Of a stretch of DNA of 64,000 nt, positions 11,281 through 21,706 are shown one piece after another. Position 1 is the stretch's first letter. Every line of letters begins with the position of its first letter. The stretch is from Siphonodentalium dalli (taxonomy: Eukaryota; Mollusca; Scaphopoda; Gadilida; Siphonodentaliidae): assembly GCA_032622095.1 (NCBI GenBank), contig CP136063.1:220427982-220491981 (forward strand), given 5' to 3'. The notes beneath the pieces are model-generated. The model worked only from the letters and a program-made list of their open reading frames with translations, was not told where the DNA came from and did not search any database. Made by a program: the position numbers and the translations under genes.

Positions 11281-11787
11281 TGTAGATCGTGCCATGGAGC
11301 TCTACTATGGCTAACGCCCGCGGAGATCATATTCCACCAAAACCTGGGAACTTTTCGAAGTTTTGACAGGGAACTTTACAGTCCAAAATATAACGCGGGG
11401 AATATATTTCGTTGTTATTATATATTTCTTAATAATGTACTTCACTGTAGGTGAAGGTCCCAACTCGGAATTTCACGATTTAAGTGAATTTGTGAGCGAT
11501 GTTGCGTCGCGTCGCTTACAATTATGGCATTTATCCTGGGTAATTAATTCAATGTTTATTGCGATATCGGCTCACAAAAGTCATATAAGAGCATGCAGTT
11601 TTGAGTTGGGACATTCACCTGCAGTGAAGTACAGCATTGAGGAACAGATAATAATGCCAGTGTATTTTTTTAACTTTATAAGGTTCCCTGTCAAAACTTC
11701 GAAAAGTTCCTGGGTTTTGTATACTGCATGGTGGAATATGATCTCCACGGGCGTTAGTCAGAGTAGAGATTCATGGCATGATCTAAA
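11281..11787. mobile_element. 507-bp long-inverted-repeat element inserted in a dispersed repeat
   Basis: The left arm begins TGTAGATCGTGCCATGGAGC and the reversed right arm TTTAGATCATGCCATGAATC. They match for about 100 bp, including CTAACGCCCG, GGAGATCATATTCCACCA and AACTTTTCGAAGTTTTGACA. The flanks are TTGGATGGGG (11271-11280) and TGGGATGGGG (11788-11797), a target duplication of 8-10 bp with one mismatch. The uninterrupted host repeat at 25340-25370 reads TTTGATGGGGACATG once, which supports the insertion. Long arms with about 9 bp duplicated fit a Mutator-type non-autonomous element. Open frames inside it are chance. Confidence 0.7.
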
Positions 11788-11799
11788 TGGGATGGGGAC

Positions 11800-12022
11800 A
11801 TGACCATATAGACGGGCTATGAAAGTGATATTAGCGATGTTGTCCGACTAGGAAGATTATATACACGATACGATTTATTTGCGTAAACACAAATAAAGGC
11901 AGTATGCATGTTAACAATACAATTCATAATAAAACAATAATTAATAAACAGTTACATGTGAACATGGCATGTCTAGCTACATGCATTTTTAGTGTGTGAT
12001 TGCAAGCATATAATAATCATTA
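11800..12022. repeat. Continuation of the dispersed repeat hosting the 507-bp element
   Basis: GGGGACATG-CCATATAGACGGG-TATGAAA-TGA-ATT-TAGCGATGTTGTC is shared with 25360-25415. The rest of the interval is AT-rich with no recognised feature. Confidence 0.5.
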
Positions 12023-12190
12023 TGAAGGGATCAATTGGGGTACAATATGAGGAGCGCTATTGGGCTGCGTGTTGGGCTTATCGTCATGGAAACTATATAA
12101 GGTAGAAGCTCTCCCTTGACTTTTCGTAAAGATGCTGACCTATAAAGTAACACGAAAATCATAGTCAGAAATCGTTACGTCCTCAAGATC
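12023..12190. repeat. Dispersed repeat, copy 2
   Basis: Matches 6345-6480 over ATCAATTGGGGTACAATATG, GGAGCGCTATTGGGCTGCGT, GTTGGGCTTATCGTCATGGA and AGGTAGAAGCTCTCCCTTGA. The 40-bp piece amplified at 25.4-26.0 kb is present here once only. Confidence 0.65.
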
Positions 12191-12570
12191 ATATTAGTAT
12201 GCATTTATTACATTATCCTACTCCTATTCCATTCAATAAACACATTTTATAAACAACGTTCGTTCCATTACATAACATGTCACGTGTACCAAAATGTATT
12301 ATTGTTGCGCAAACGTTACCTTTTACTTCGGTTAACATTCCGTCTCAAAATAATATGGCTTCCAATATTTTTCCAACAAACTCTAATGAATGAAAAGTTG
12401 AAAAGTGATTTCATTAAATTTACGCCATTAAATATCGCATGTTTTATAAAAGCCGATGTTAGTTTCACATCTCATTTGTTGATTTTAAGTATGTTTTATC
12501 AAGGTTTTGGATCATTTAATAAATATAATCTGCAACTCGTCCCTAGTTTATATCGGAATTTACAAAGCGC
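12191..12570. other. Intergenic stretch, nothing recognised
   Basis: An open frame of about 110 codons (12284-12619) crosses this interval and enters the hairpin at 12571. It shows no family motif and is probably chance. Confidence 0.4.
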
Positions 12571-12629
12571 GTCCAGTAAATTAGGTCTGGACCTCACCAA
12601 AAACTCGGCCCAGACCTAATTTACTGGAC
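12571..12629. repeat. 59-bp hairpin with 20-bp arms
   Basis: GTCCAGTAAATTAGGTCTGG is mirrored by CCAGACCTAATTTACTGGAC across a spacer of about 18 bases. Perfect arms suggest a recent palindromic element or foldback. Confidence 0.65.
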
Positions 12630-12653
12630 TCGTTTTGGGGACGAGTGTAGACA

Positions 12654-13340
12654 GAGACGTGGCGACAGGGGTTTGGTGGGGGGGGGGGGGGGGGGTGTCT
12701 CACCCCCCAACTTTGGTCAAATTTCATACCTGCCAAAACATTAGTTGAAAATTTCACACCAACAATAGGTTGAAAATGTTCTTGTAGTTTGATTTTCAAA
12801 CAATTTATTCGGGGAATTAATTGTTTTTGGACCAATATTTGCATATTTGCATATTTTTTGTCAAAAGTTTGGTCTGAAATGGTCATCCGTTGGAAATTTT
12901 CCGACCTTAAGGGGGGGGGGGTGACAGGTTGGAAATTTCCAACACTTGGAAAGCTTGTGTCCTCGTCCCTCCCCCGTGGCCAGTCAAAAACTGCTAGTTA
13001 ATTTAAGAAAACAATATTGTCATACATTTGTTCAACATTGTCATTGGAATTGTCATCAGTTGGAAATTTTCCAACCTAAGTGGGGGTGTCAGGTTTGAAA
13101 TTTCCAACTCTAGGAAGACTTGAGGCTAGTCCAGATGCTAGGATTTTGGTAATTTTAGTTTAAAAAAACAATATTTTACTACATTTCTTCAAACTTGTGG
13201 ACTGAAATGGTCATCAGTTGGAGAATTTTCCAACTTGAGGGGGAGTATGAGGTTTGAAATTTCCAACACTAGCAAAGCTTCAGTTGAGGCCAGTCTAGAT
13301 GCTAGGATTTGCGATTTTTTTGTATAGTTTTCAAAATTTT
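12654..13340. repeat. Dispersed element (12654-13010) plus two further tandem ~160-bp pieces
   Basis: The first 350 bp are repeated in reverse orientation at 31860-32205, including CAATAGGTTGAAA(A/T)TGTT, TAGTTTGATTTTC, ATATTTGCATATTT and GGAAATTTCCAACA. Then GAAATGGTCATCAGTTGG, TTTTCCAAC, a G-rich piece, GGTTTGAAATTTCCAAC and GCTAGTCCAGATGCTAGGAT repeat twice more (about 13040-13195 and 13200-13330). The unit is rich in the self-complementary phrase TTGGAAATTTTCCAA. A poly-G tract lies at 12678-12695. No coding capacity. Confidence 0.7.
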
Positions 13341-13920
13341 CTCACACCGGGCCGAACAACCATGGCTGGCCCGGTGTGTGCTGGTCTCTTATCTGTAGAC
13401 GTGTGTATTTGTCTGGAATTAGACCACTAGATGTTTGGATTTATGCAAATTTTCAGGTTAAAATATCTGAATGTTCTCATACCGGGAATATAGAACCATG
13501 GTTTATGAATATATATTGTTGATATTAGGCCTGAGCACTGAGGTGCAAGGAGGTTACAAATTGAATTATGAAAAACTTGTGTTTGATTAAATTCTGATTC
13601 AAGGGGGGGGGGGGGGGTGCAGTTGGAATTTCCCAAGGAATATATTGGAGCTTCAATGTAGTGAATGTGAAAAATGTGTATATAGGTAACGGCTATATAG
13701 TTGATTCAATGTAATATTGTTTTGCATGTGTGTATATGTATAGTATGCGGTTGGTGAGAAAGCATGTAAAAAACATTTAAAATCGTACGTGCCAAACTAA
13801 AGTTATGATAGTAATGAAATATTTACACACCATGTGTGTTCACAAAGGGTGCATACATTCCAATTGGTTGAAAGGTTCATCGCCAAACATTCAACGGTCA
13901 TTGGATTGATACACCAACAA
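13341..13920. other. Intergenic, small hairpin and poly-G
   Basis: A short hairpin (ACACCGGGCC ... GGCCCGGTGTG) lies at about 13344-13378, and a poly-G run at 13603-13617. No gene was recognised. Confidence 0.45.
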
Positions 13921-15380
13921 GTACGCAAAGTCGAAGACGCCAGTTAGCAGAACTTTCTGTCACTCGATTTTTTATTTGAACGTTTTTGAGACATCAATTA
14001 AGGACGACAATTGTTACCACTTATTGGATTTAAAGACATATTGTGGACTTAACTTAATGAATAAAACTGGTTAGTGAATACCCAAACACTACCCCAGCAA
14101 TGAATTAAGATTGTCAAACATTCAACCACATTCTCTCTATCATCTCAGAGAACGCAACGTTTGATCTATACTCAAAATGAAAATAGTTGGTACTTTTTAC
14201 CGGACGAATTATTGAGTGATATACATAACTCAATTATTCCGCCAACAATATCTCCTGTGTGACGTCACAACAATATCCACTCCGTGCGCTTCGTCTGTAT
14301 CAATGACGTGGACTTATTTAATGAATAAAACTGACAAGTGAATACCCAGACTCTATCCCATTGTAGCAATAAACTAAGATAGGAGGTACTCTTAAGTGAG
14401 TCAGCACTTGTCCTCCAACCCCATTGTCTGTATAAAAATGTATGTGTCATTTCCTATGTGTTATTGAATCAGTTGAGTCTGTAAACTACAGCCGTCTGCG
14501 ATGTGATTTAATATACTTACATAATCAGTATAACGTCAGCACAGGTGAATTGTTCCAGAAAGCAACATATTCTAATATACGAGAGGACATAATCTCAAGC
14601 TGCAAATGAAAACCGTGAATAAGAACTTTGGGAAGTACTTTTCACGCAACGCGTAGTAGTTCATTGGAACAAACTTCCCGAACACGTTGTCAATGCCACT
14701 TCACTGACATAATTCAAATCCCAGATAGACAATCAACTGTACTGTCTGAAGTACATATATGATGAATGAGTTATTGTGACATAATGTATATAAGCAATTT
14801 CTTTTTGTATATCGGAACCAAAAGTCGAATGACTTGTTCCGACATATTTGATGGTGATTAATGATGCTGATGAATTTAGTCAAATAAATATGTTTAAACT
14901 AACTAAGATTGTCAAACATTCCAACCACATTCACTGTATCATTTCTGAGAACCCAACGTTTGAACTACGCAAAAAATAAAATATTTACTACAACGCACTG
15001 ATGTCAATGTGTACTACTACGCACTGATGTAAATGTTTACTACAACACACTGATGGTAAATGTTTACTACAACGCACTAATGGTAAATGTTTACTACAAC
15101 GCACTGATGGTAAATGTTTACTACAACGCACTGATGTAAATGTTTACTACAACGCACTGATGGTAAATGTTTACTACTACTACGCACTGATGTAAATGTT
15201 TACTACAACGCACTGATGTAAATGTTTACTACAACGTAATGATGTAAATGTTTCCTCCTTTATTCGGGACGAATTGTTGGGTGATAACATACGTCAATGA
15301 TTCCGCCAACAATATCCACTGTATGACGTCACAATGATAGTACTGTATGACTCACAGTGCTATCCATTGTAATGCATCGT
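13921..15380. repeat. Extended 3' flank of GPCR copy 2, internally duplicated
   Basis: The phrases GACATCAATTAAG, ACCACTTA(T/C)TG and TTTAAAGA(C/T)ATA-TGTGGACTT recur near 26015-26090, downstream of GPCR copy 3, so this is part of the duplicated unit. Within the interval ATTCCGCCAACAATATC followed by TGTG/TATGACGTCACAA occurs near 14240 and 15300, and AAGATTGTCAAACATTC-AACCACATTC near 14105 and 14905. No gene was recognised. Confidence 0.6.
15000..15255. repeat. 26-28 bp minisatellite (TTTACTACAACGCACTGATG)
   Basis: About ten units of TACTACAACGCACTGATG(G)TAAATGTT in direct orientation. Variation is mainly one or two bases in length (TGTAAA versus TGGTAAA) and an extra TAC triplet. Confidence 0.85.
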
Positions 15381-15800
15381 CTATATCAATGACGCTGTGT
15401 TCTGCCTACATGTACTTGGATACTAAAATTATGAAAATAACTAATTTGGGCAGGATTGTTTGCTACTCAGTTATGGACGCCACAATAGAATGTTTCGCAT
15501 CACTTTAAGCGTGTGTAAATGTATCTCTCGAAATGAACAAATTCCATGTCCTTCAGGACAGTAACAGGTCTGATCATAGTTCAGCGTGAGTGCCAAAAAG
15601 CTATATGTGGTGTAAAATTTCAAATTATGTTTTGTCCGGCAGGTAATTTCCAACTGTTGAACATTTTGACCAAACCCCCTGTCTCCACGTGGCGTCCCTG
15701 TGCAATCTCCCCACGTGGCGTCCCTGTGCAGTCTCCATAAACTGATTTATATATCTAAATTTATTTCGAGTTATTCCTGAACAGAATTTGAATTCCTATT

Positions 15801-16868
15801 TCAAAATCGACATATATTCCTGATCGATTCTCTAAAAGTTTTAGACAGTAAAGTATATATTATTGGGTTTACACAACTGTTCACCATTACAGAAGTAATC
15901 GAAATTTCAGTGAACAACGCAGAGTATTTAATCCGCACCTCTGTTTGACTCAAAACATTCATCAGAAATATCGGGAATAAAAACACAAAGTAGCACAAGA
16001 CAACGACTGCACTCATAATTTTCATTTTTCGAGAAGCAAGACTTGGAACATTCGTGTGTTGTGCTGAATCTTGTTGCTGTCTCCGCAGCTTGTACAGCTT
16101 TACAGCATGGCACATCACCAGCAGGGTTAACGACACAACGTAATAACACATCATATGTATTAGGAAAGTTTTTTGCATCATATTAGTTTGCGATAAGAGA
16201 GCATTAACCGTCGTATATATAATTGGTATTAGCCAAGCACCAGCAATGAGGAGAAAGGTATTTCTGTTTGTGACGTAAATCCTCGATCTGAATGGGTAGA
16301 TGATAAGGAAATATCTCAATCCTGTGAAAATGACAATGTGAAATGCTGAAATAAACGTCAGACTGTAGGAAATGGATATAGTTACAATAAAAAACATCAT
16401 CCAAGAATAAGAATCCCAGCACGCGCCGATATAATGAATAAGGACATCTTTCAAGACATCGGATCGATTAACGAAGAACACGACCACAAGCATAAGATCT
16501 ACTATTGCTAAGCTTGCTAAGATTATATACGTCGGCGTGTGTAACTTCTTTGTGCGAGTTATTGTTAGTATCACCACACTATTACCGACCACGCCCACTA
16601 CCGCGACGACAAGAATAATCCAGAAGAAAACGTTATCTTGGTAATGAATCGCCCCTAATGGAGTTATGCACTCGCTTCTCGGCGATGACCGCGACGAAAT
16701 GTTGCATGTGATGTAGCAGTACTCGTTCAAATAATCGAGTAACCGCGACGGAATGTTCCCGGTGATGTTGTACTCGTACAATAAATCGATTATCCGCGAT
16801 GAACTGTTCCGGTTGATGTTGTACTCGTACAAATAATCGATTAACCGCGACGAAATATTCGAAGGCAT
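15801..16868 (-). CDS. Rhodopsin-like GPCR, tandem copy 2 (355 aa)
   Basis: Intronless class A receptor, paralogous to copies 1, 3 and 4; ligand unknown. The N-terminal ectodomain is longest of the cluster. Three repeats of 17-18 residues with SR(L/I)(I/L)D at steps of 17 (SR at 7-8, 24-25, 41-42) add the sequons N21 and N34 to N4 and N56. TM1 holds GNSVV (N96) and TM2 SLAIVD (D124). C150 tops TM3, which ends GLRYFLIIYPF with Leu184 where an acid is usual and Arg185. W212 is in TM4. The TM5 proline of copies 1 and 3 is Ser246. TM6 reads FVFLFP (P299) without tryptophan. TM7 keeps NPIIY (334-338), followed by SKTFRESI in helix 8. The second extracellular loop has no cysteine. The protein ends ICRF. 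Surface location is inferred from family. Confidence 0.88.
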   Translation of the reverse strand: MPSNISSRLIDYLYEYNINRNSSSRIIDLLYEYNITGNIPSRLLDYLNEYCYITCNISSRSSPRSECITPLGAIHYQDNVFFWIILVVAVVGVVGNSVVILTITRTKKLHTPTYIILASLAIVDLMLVVVFFVNRSDVLKDVLIHYIGACWDSYSWMMFFIVTISISYSLTFISAFHIVIFTGLRYFLIIYPFRSRIYVTNRNTFLLIAGAWLIPIIYTTVNALLSQTNMMQKTFLIHMMCYYVVSLTLLVMCHAVKLYKLRRQQQDSAQHTNVPSLASRKMKIMSAVVVLCYFVFLFPIFLMNVLSQTEVRIKYSALFTEISITSVMVNSCVNPIIYTLLSKTFRESIRNICRF

Positions 16869-17390
16869 TGTTTCAGTTATCCAAATCAGCCAGCGAATTG
16901 CTCAAGTCATACAGTTAAAACACAGGGAATCTCGAATAAGTTATCAGGTCACAAGTCTCAATTCGGACGGAGCGTCATGCTATATATACCAAATCACATG
17001 TCTTTATTCAGACGGAGTTCATAATCCCGTCCTTGAAAAATGCTGAATCATATGAGCGTATACTGTGAATCTCCGTTAAACGGTCAGTACTCTAGGCGAA
17101 TAATTCCGACCAGGATTTGCGGTAGAGTTCCAATAAAACTCAGATGAATCTTGGGGCGATATTCCTGGCTTATATACAGCAGCTACTACGGTATTTGTTT
17201 GATGTTTGAACGAGAGGAACATTAGCAAAATGATATGAACTTTGGTAATGTTCGTATGTGACATGCCTTGTTCGACTGAATCTTATCTGTCTGGGTCGCC
17301 ATTTAGATAATTATATTGGAATATGATCAAACTAAATGTCATTTACAATCGCATCCAATCAACGTGTTAGCTCTGAATCTTCATTGTGTG
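16869..17390 (-). promoter_or_regulatory. Conserved 5' flank of GPCR copy 2
   Basis: Homologous to the flanks of copies 1, 3 and 4 (GTGAATCTCCGTTAAACGG, GGCGAATAATTCCGA, GCGGTAGAGTTCCAATAAAA, CGCCATTTAGATAATTAT). On the minus strand the sequence CTGTATATAAG near 17167-17177 is TATA-like. Copy 1 has TATATAC there and copies 3 and 4 lack it, so it is not a conserved promoter element. Confidence 0.45.
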
Positions 17391-17657
17391 CGTGATAATT
17401 AGTGCCGAGAAGCTGTGTTCCGTGGCCGAGAAGCGGTGGCCCGTGATGCTAAATCCATGACCAGATCCCACCTATGCTGATAACGAGTCAACGGCTCTCT
17501 GCACGATAGGAGCTTGACTCATTGTGGTCAAACATAGCCTCAATGATTGGGTTGTCAGCGGACACATATTACACTGTCTGTATGATCCGAGTAAATAGAT
17601 ATTTGTTCGATGGATATAAACTCACAGAATATTTAGATGAATTTTCACACAACATGA

Positions 17658-18145
17658 TTGTGTTTTCCTAACAAAATATTATGGAAGAATACAGCACAAA
17701 ATTGCGCCGACACACTGTATGCTTCAGAGTGGTCTCAAAGGATTCGCAACGATCAGAGTTTATCTCGCTTCCAAAAACTTCATCCAGTGTTACGTGTCGG
17801 CGACATTTGGAAAATATGTAAATGTGACCCAGAAAACAGTTCCAAATATCTTACTGTATCTAAATTAATCAATCAAACAAAACAACAAGAACAGATTCCG
17901 TGTGTCAATTGTGAGAAATTGACAAATGATGTGGTTCTGCACACTACAATATAATGCAATGCTATATCTGCTGTTAGAAATGAGTTTGAGTATGACATTA
18001 TGAATACATTTGGAATTAAATTGTATTTACTATATGATTCACTATTACCTGATGACAAATTGTGTACACAACTCGGTCGCTTGCCTGACTCTGATGATGT
18101 TCATGTAATATTTGACGGGCCTGATTGCAGTAAATTCTTCTTTAA
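17658..18145 (+). pseudogene. C-terminal relic of a non-LTR retrotransposon ORF
   Basis: The translation contains C-x2-C-x8-H-x4-x-C (CVNCEKLTNDVVLH, stop, C), the zinc-knuckle-like module near the C-terminus of many LINE polyproteins. Compare C398-x2-C401-x8-H410-x4-C415 of the LINE at 21.9-23.3 kb. One in-frame TAA (17952-17954) breaks it, and the same frame then continues to 18145. There a TTAA-flanked element (18146-18537) interrupts it. After the element the frame reopens at 18542 for about 20 codons. The upstream limit is unclear; no reverse transcriptase core is present, so the copy is 5'-truncated. Family assignment within LINEs is not possible from this piece. Confidence 0.6.
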
Positions 18146-18537
18146 CCCTTTACCCAACAGAACGGCCCTGTGCCAATGCATTCTCTTATATATGCGAGTC
18201 GACCATAGGTCGCCTCGCATATATAAGAGAATGCATTGGCTTAACACATTAAAAATTATAAAATTGTTAAAGAATGTAAGAAAAAATGGTAAAAAGTGTT
18301 AAAAAAAAGATTTTTTTTAGGCCAATGCATTCTCTTATATATGCGAGGCGACCTATGGTCGACTCGCATATATAAGAGAATGCATTGGCACAGGGCTAAC
18401 TGTAACTATCACAATGTGGTCAAGGAGCCGGTTCCAATGATATCCATATTTGTATGGTTCTATTGAGACAGACCGAAGATATTTTAGGCTGTTGAAGCTT
18501 TATTTGGCCGGTTTTGGCCGGTTTGTTGGGTAAAGGG
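18146..18537. mobile_element. 392-bp TTAA-flanked element carrying a nested hairpin element
   Basis: TTAA flanks both sides (18142-18145 and 18538-18541), and the ends are CCCTTTACCCAACA and its reverse complement TGTTGGGTAAAGGG. TTAA duplication with CCC-starting inverted repeats is typical of piggyBac-type non-autonomous elements. Inside, 18166-18395 begins CCCTGTGCCAATGCATTC and ends with its reverse complement. Each of its two arms is itself a 70-80 bp hairpin, so four copies of the arm are present. The insertion splits a LINE relic. Confidence 0.78.
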
Positions 18538-18699
18538 TTAAATATGCTATCAAATTATGGCATATATACATACCACTTGTTTGCTGGCCTAAATGCAATC
18601 ATGTAAACCCATCATTCTAAGGTACACTTAATATAGCTACACATTAAGTATCAACATAAACTCTATTATATACGGCATTTACTGTTAAGTGTAACAAGA

Positions 18700-18905
18700 A
18701 GGGCGACGACGATGATGATGATGATGATGAAGCTTATGACGCTTACGACGCTAATGATGATTATGTCGATGATGATGATGATGATGTTCCAATGATAATG
18801 ACGACGATGGTGATGACGATGATGACAACGACGACGAGTACGACGATGCTAATGGCGATGATGTTGATGAAGATGAAGATAGAGGTGACGATGAAGACGT
18901 CTGGG
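18700..18905. repeat. GAT/GAC trinucleotide-rich repeat
   Basis: Mostly GAT and GAC triplets with interruptions. This is the reverse-complement type of the repeat at 6941-7375. The overlapping Met/Thr-rich frame is a by-product. Confidence 0.85.
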
Positions 18906-19500
18906 ATGTCACTGTATATTTTGTATATAAATACTTTTCGTTATTCTGTCCATCTTATGTATCTAATTTCGTTTTCTCAATATCCATTCATGTTATTTAA
19001 TTGGATCAGAGAATAAAGCAATTCAGTACCGTACGAAAATATACAAGTACATTTCATCATATTTTGCCCAGTGGTCCATTGACATGTTAAAAACGCCTCC
19101 TGAGAAACACCCATATGACGTAATAAACTGATCATAGCACACTTTCCAAATGTCGTCGTGAGTATCACCTTGTTATGAGTCTCTTCCTGTAACAAGTTTT
19201 ATATAGTTTCCTGGGTTTAAACAACTAAATATCAACGCTTCTGTCAATTTTATTGATTTCATATCGAATTTCTGGTACAATATACAGCCAATCGATTTGG
19301 ATCAGTTTAGCCTCGCGATCTGAGCGTACCATGCGACATGACTCGATCTAAAAATAGTAACAAAAAAATCACCCACTTGATTATAGCATTTTGTGAGAAA
19401 ATATCGTAAAATCAATATTAATTGACGGAAGCGTTTCCGGACAAGGAACATCGACTCATATATATATTAGTTTAACCCCGGAAACTATATAAAACACTAA
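18906..19500. other. Intergenic stretch, nothing recognised
   Basis: No gene or repeat was identified. Confidence 0.4.
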
Positions 19501-20345
19501 CATGGGTACCCGGTGTTACTCGGGTGAAGAATGCGTAATTAGTGGTCCTTCAAGTCATTTTAGTTAGTTATTTGTGAACTGTGGTAAACAGTACCTATTG
19601 CATGACTATCCGGATAAAGTTACATCTATCTTTTAAGTTGCTACTTTATTGTTAATTATTAGTGCCTCTTTAAGTCATGTGAGATTAACAGCACCTATCC
19701 CGTGACATTCCCCGAGTCATTTTAGTTTTGTTCACCAATTTTCCCACATATCGTGTGGGTTAATAATAAACGCTCTTAATTGTTTTATTATATAATTGAT
19801 TAGTCCCATTTAAGTAATCTGAGGTCAAATCCCCTGATCGGGTGACCCATCTGTGCCATTGTACCTACATATATTCCAAGCTGATAAGAAACTCTCTTTA
19901 TTGTTCATATTAACCTTTAAGTCGTCTGGGGTTCATGGCATCCATCTTATGACACTATACGGGTCAATTTATCCACGGGTTTCAACTATCACCGACCAGA
20001 TTGCAACAACTTTGGGTATATAAGTTAATTATTTAGTTAAATAAATCAACGGGACTTATATAATAAGATTCACAGGGTCAAATTACCCATCTGTACAACT
20101 TTTTAGCTCCGATTGTCCAATCCTTTGGTCGCCTTCTAGCCAAAAAAAAAATATATATATAATTATTAGTGCCCTTTAAGACCTCTGAGGTGAACGGGAC
20201 CTATCTAATAATGCTCTGGGTCAAATTACCCATATATACAAATGTTCAGCTCCGGTGGTCCATCCGTTTGGTCGCCTATAATCGGACAAAAAAAAACCAA
20301 CAACATACGAACAAACAAAATTGAGCGTTATTAGTGTAGATGTTA
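19501..20345. repeat. Degenerate repeat units around TTATTAGTGCC-TTTAAGTC
   Basis: ATTAGTG(G/C)-CCTTTAAGTC, a GTGA-GGT-AAC phrase, CACCTAT-C-TGAC and GGGTCAAATTACCCATCTGT recur about six times with heavy divergence. Several units include TTTGGTCGCCT followed by an A-rich run (near 20135 and 20275). Old tandem array or repeated insertion of one family. Confidence 0.5.
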
Positions 20346-20568
20346 TAGGAAGAGGTAGACCATATTCAGCCACATCACTAGACTAATGTCCAATTATTTT
20401 CATTATAACACCAACTAGAAATGAGGTATATCGTGCAGAAATAGATATTGTCATTGAAATACATTCGTCCCATCAATCAGATCAACTGCCTGAAGTAAAC
20501 CTTGCTCTCTGCGATGTCTGCCTAATTTGTGTCTACCAGTGTGGTTCTATGTCTGTGTATATCGTATT

Positions 20569-20640
20569 CTCGTGAAAATAAACACACTACTGGGATAAAT
20601 TCGCAATGAAATAAGCCGATATTGCGCTTATTTTCACGAG
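20569..20640. repeat. Inverted pair CTCGTGAAAATAA / TTATTTTCACGAG
   Basis: Perfect 13-bp arms about 45 bases apart. They could be the ends of a small element; no target duplication was recognised. Confidence 0.45.
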
Positions 20641-20649
20641 GACAGGCTG

Positions 20650-20870
20650 GAAAATGACACGAATAAATCAACTCACGATTAACCAGATTTATGCTCTTCA
20701 GAATGTGACCCGCGCCATCCAACGGCATAGCGGGTATAAGTCAGAATAAAATTTCAGAATAAAATAAGACCAGTATGAACCTATGTGAATATTTAAGTCC
20801 AATATGAACCTGTTTGCACGCGGATATGTTGCAATGTATGAACATGTATATGTGTGGGTATATTTGCTGT
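20650..20870. repeat. Dispersed repeat shared with 42200-42440
   Basis: CGAATAAA(T/C)CAACTCAC, ACCAGAT-TA-GCTCTT, TGTG-CCCGCGCCAT, TCAGAAT-AAAT and TATGAACC(T/G)ATGTGAATATT, then GCG(C/A)GGATATGTTG, occur in the same order at 42200-42440. No coding capacity was seen. Confidence 0.65.
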
Positions 20871-20937
20871 TATATAGTTAGTATAATGGAAAATGCATTC
20901 CGTTATCTCGATAACTGTGAAGGTAAGCGGTGAAATA

Positions 20938-21690
20938 TGAATGTCGGAGGTTTCCACTATTATTATATTGTATCTCTGAATGTCGGGGGTTTCGCTGTCA
21001 ATATATTGTGTCTGAATGCCTGGGGTTTCGCTGTTAATATATTGTGTGTCTGAATGTCGGGGGTTTCGCTGTTAATATATTGTGTGTCTGAATGTCAGGG
21101 ATTTCCACTGTTATTATACTGCATATCTGAATGTTGGTGGTTTCGCTGTTAATATATTGTGTGTCTGAATGTCGGGGTTTTCGCTGTTAATATATTGTGT
21201 GTCTGAATGTCGGGGGTTTCGCTGTTAATATATTGTGTGTCTGAATGTCGGGGGTTTCGCTGTTAATATATTGTGTGTCTGAATGTCGGGGGTTTCGCTG
21301 TTAATATATTGTGTGTCTGAATGTCGGGGGTTTCGCTGTTAATATATTGTGTGTCTGAATGTCGGGGGTTTCGCTGTTAATATATTGTGTGTCTGAATGT
21401 CGGGGGTTTCGCTGTTAATATATTGTGTGTCTGAATGTCGGGGGTTTCGCTGTTAATATATTGTGTGTCTGAATGTCGGGGGTTTCGCTGTTAATATATT
21501 GTGTGTCTGAATGTCGGGGGTTTCGCTGTTAATATATTGTGTGTCTGAATGTCGGGGGTTTCGCTGTTAATATATTGTGTGTCTGAATGTCGGGGGTTTC
21601 GCTGTTAATATATTGTGTGTCTGAATGTCGGGGGTTTCGCTGTTAATATATTGTGTGTCTGAATGCCATGGATTTCCACTGTTCACATAT
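20938..21690. repeat. 38-bp satellite (CTGAATGTCGGGGGTTTCGC...)
   Basis: About 19 direct units of 38 bp (for example starts at 21051 and 21089). Units in the middle are almost identical and those at both edges diverge, the usual pattern of unequal exchange. The array abuts the 3' end of the LINE fragment at 21707. Confidence 0.92.
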
Positions 21691-21706
21691 TGCATTTGGC
21701 CATAAA

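Noticed and set aside
11363-11803. 146-codon plus-strand frame
   Set aside because: It lies inside the 507-bp inverted-repeat element and runs through its right arm, so it is a chance frame.
17165-17180. TATA box for the GPCR cluster
   Set aside because: The TATATAAG sequence is present only in the copy 2 flank. The aligned positions in the other copies do not keep it.
20938-21690. CRISPR-like array of regular repeats
   Set aside because: The 38-bp units are contiguous with no unique spacers, and the context is eukaryotic, so this is a satellite.
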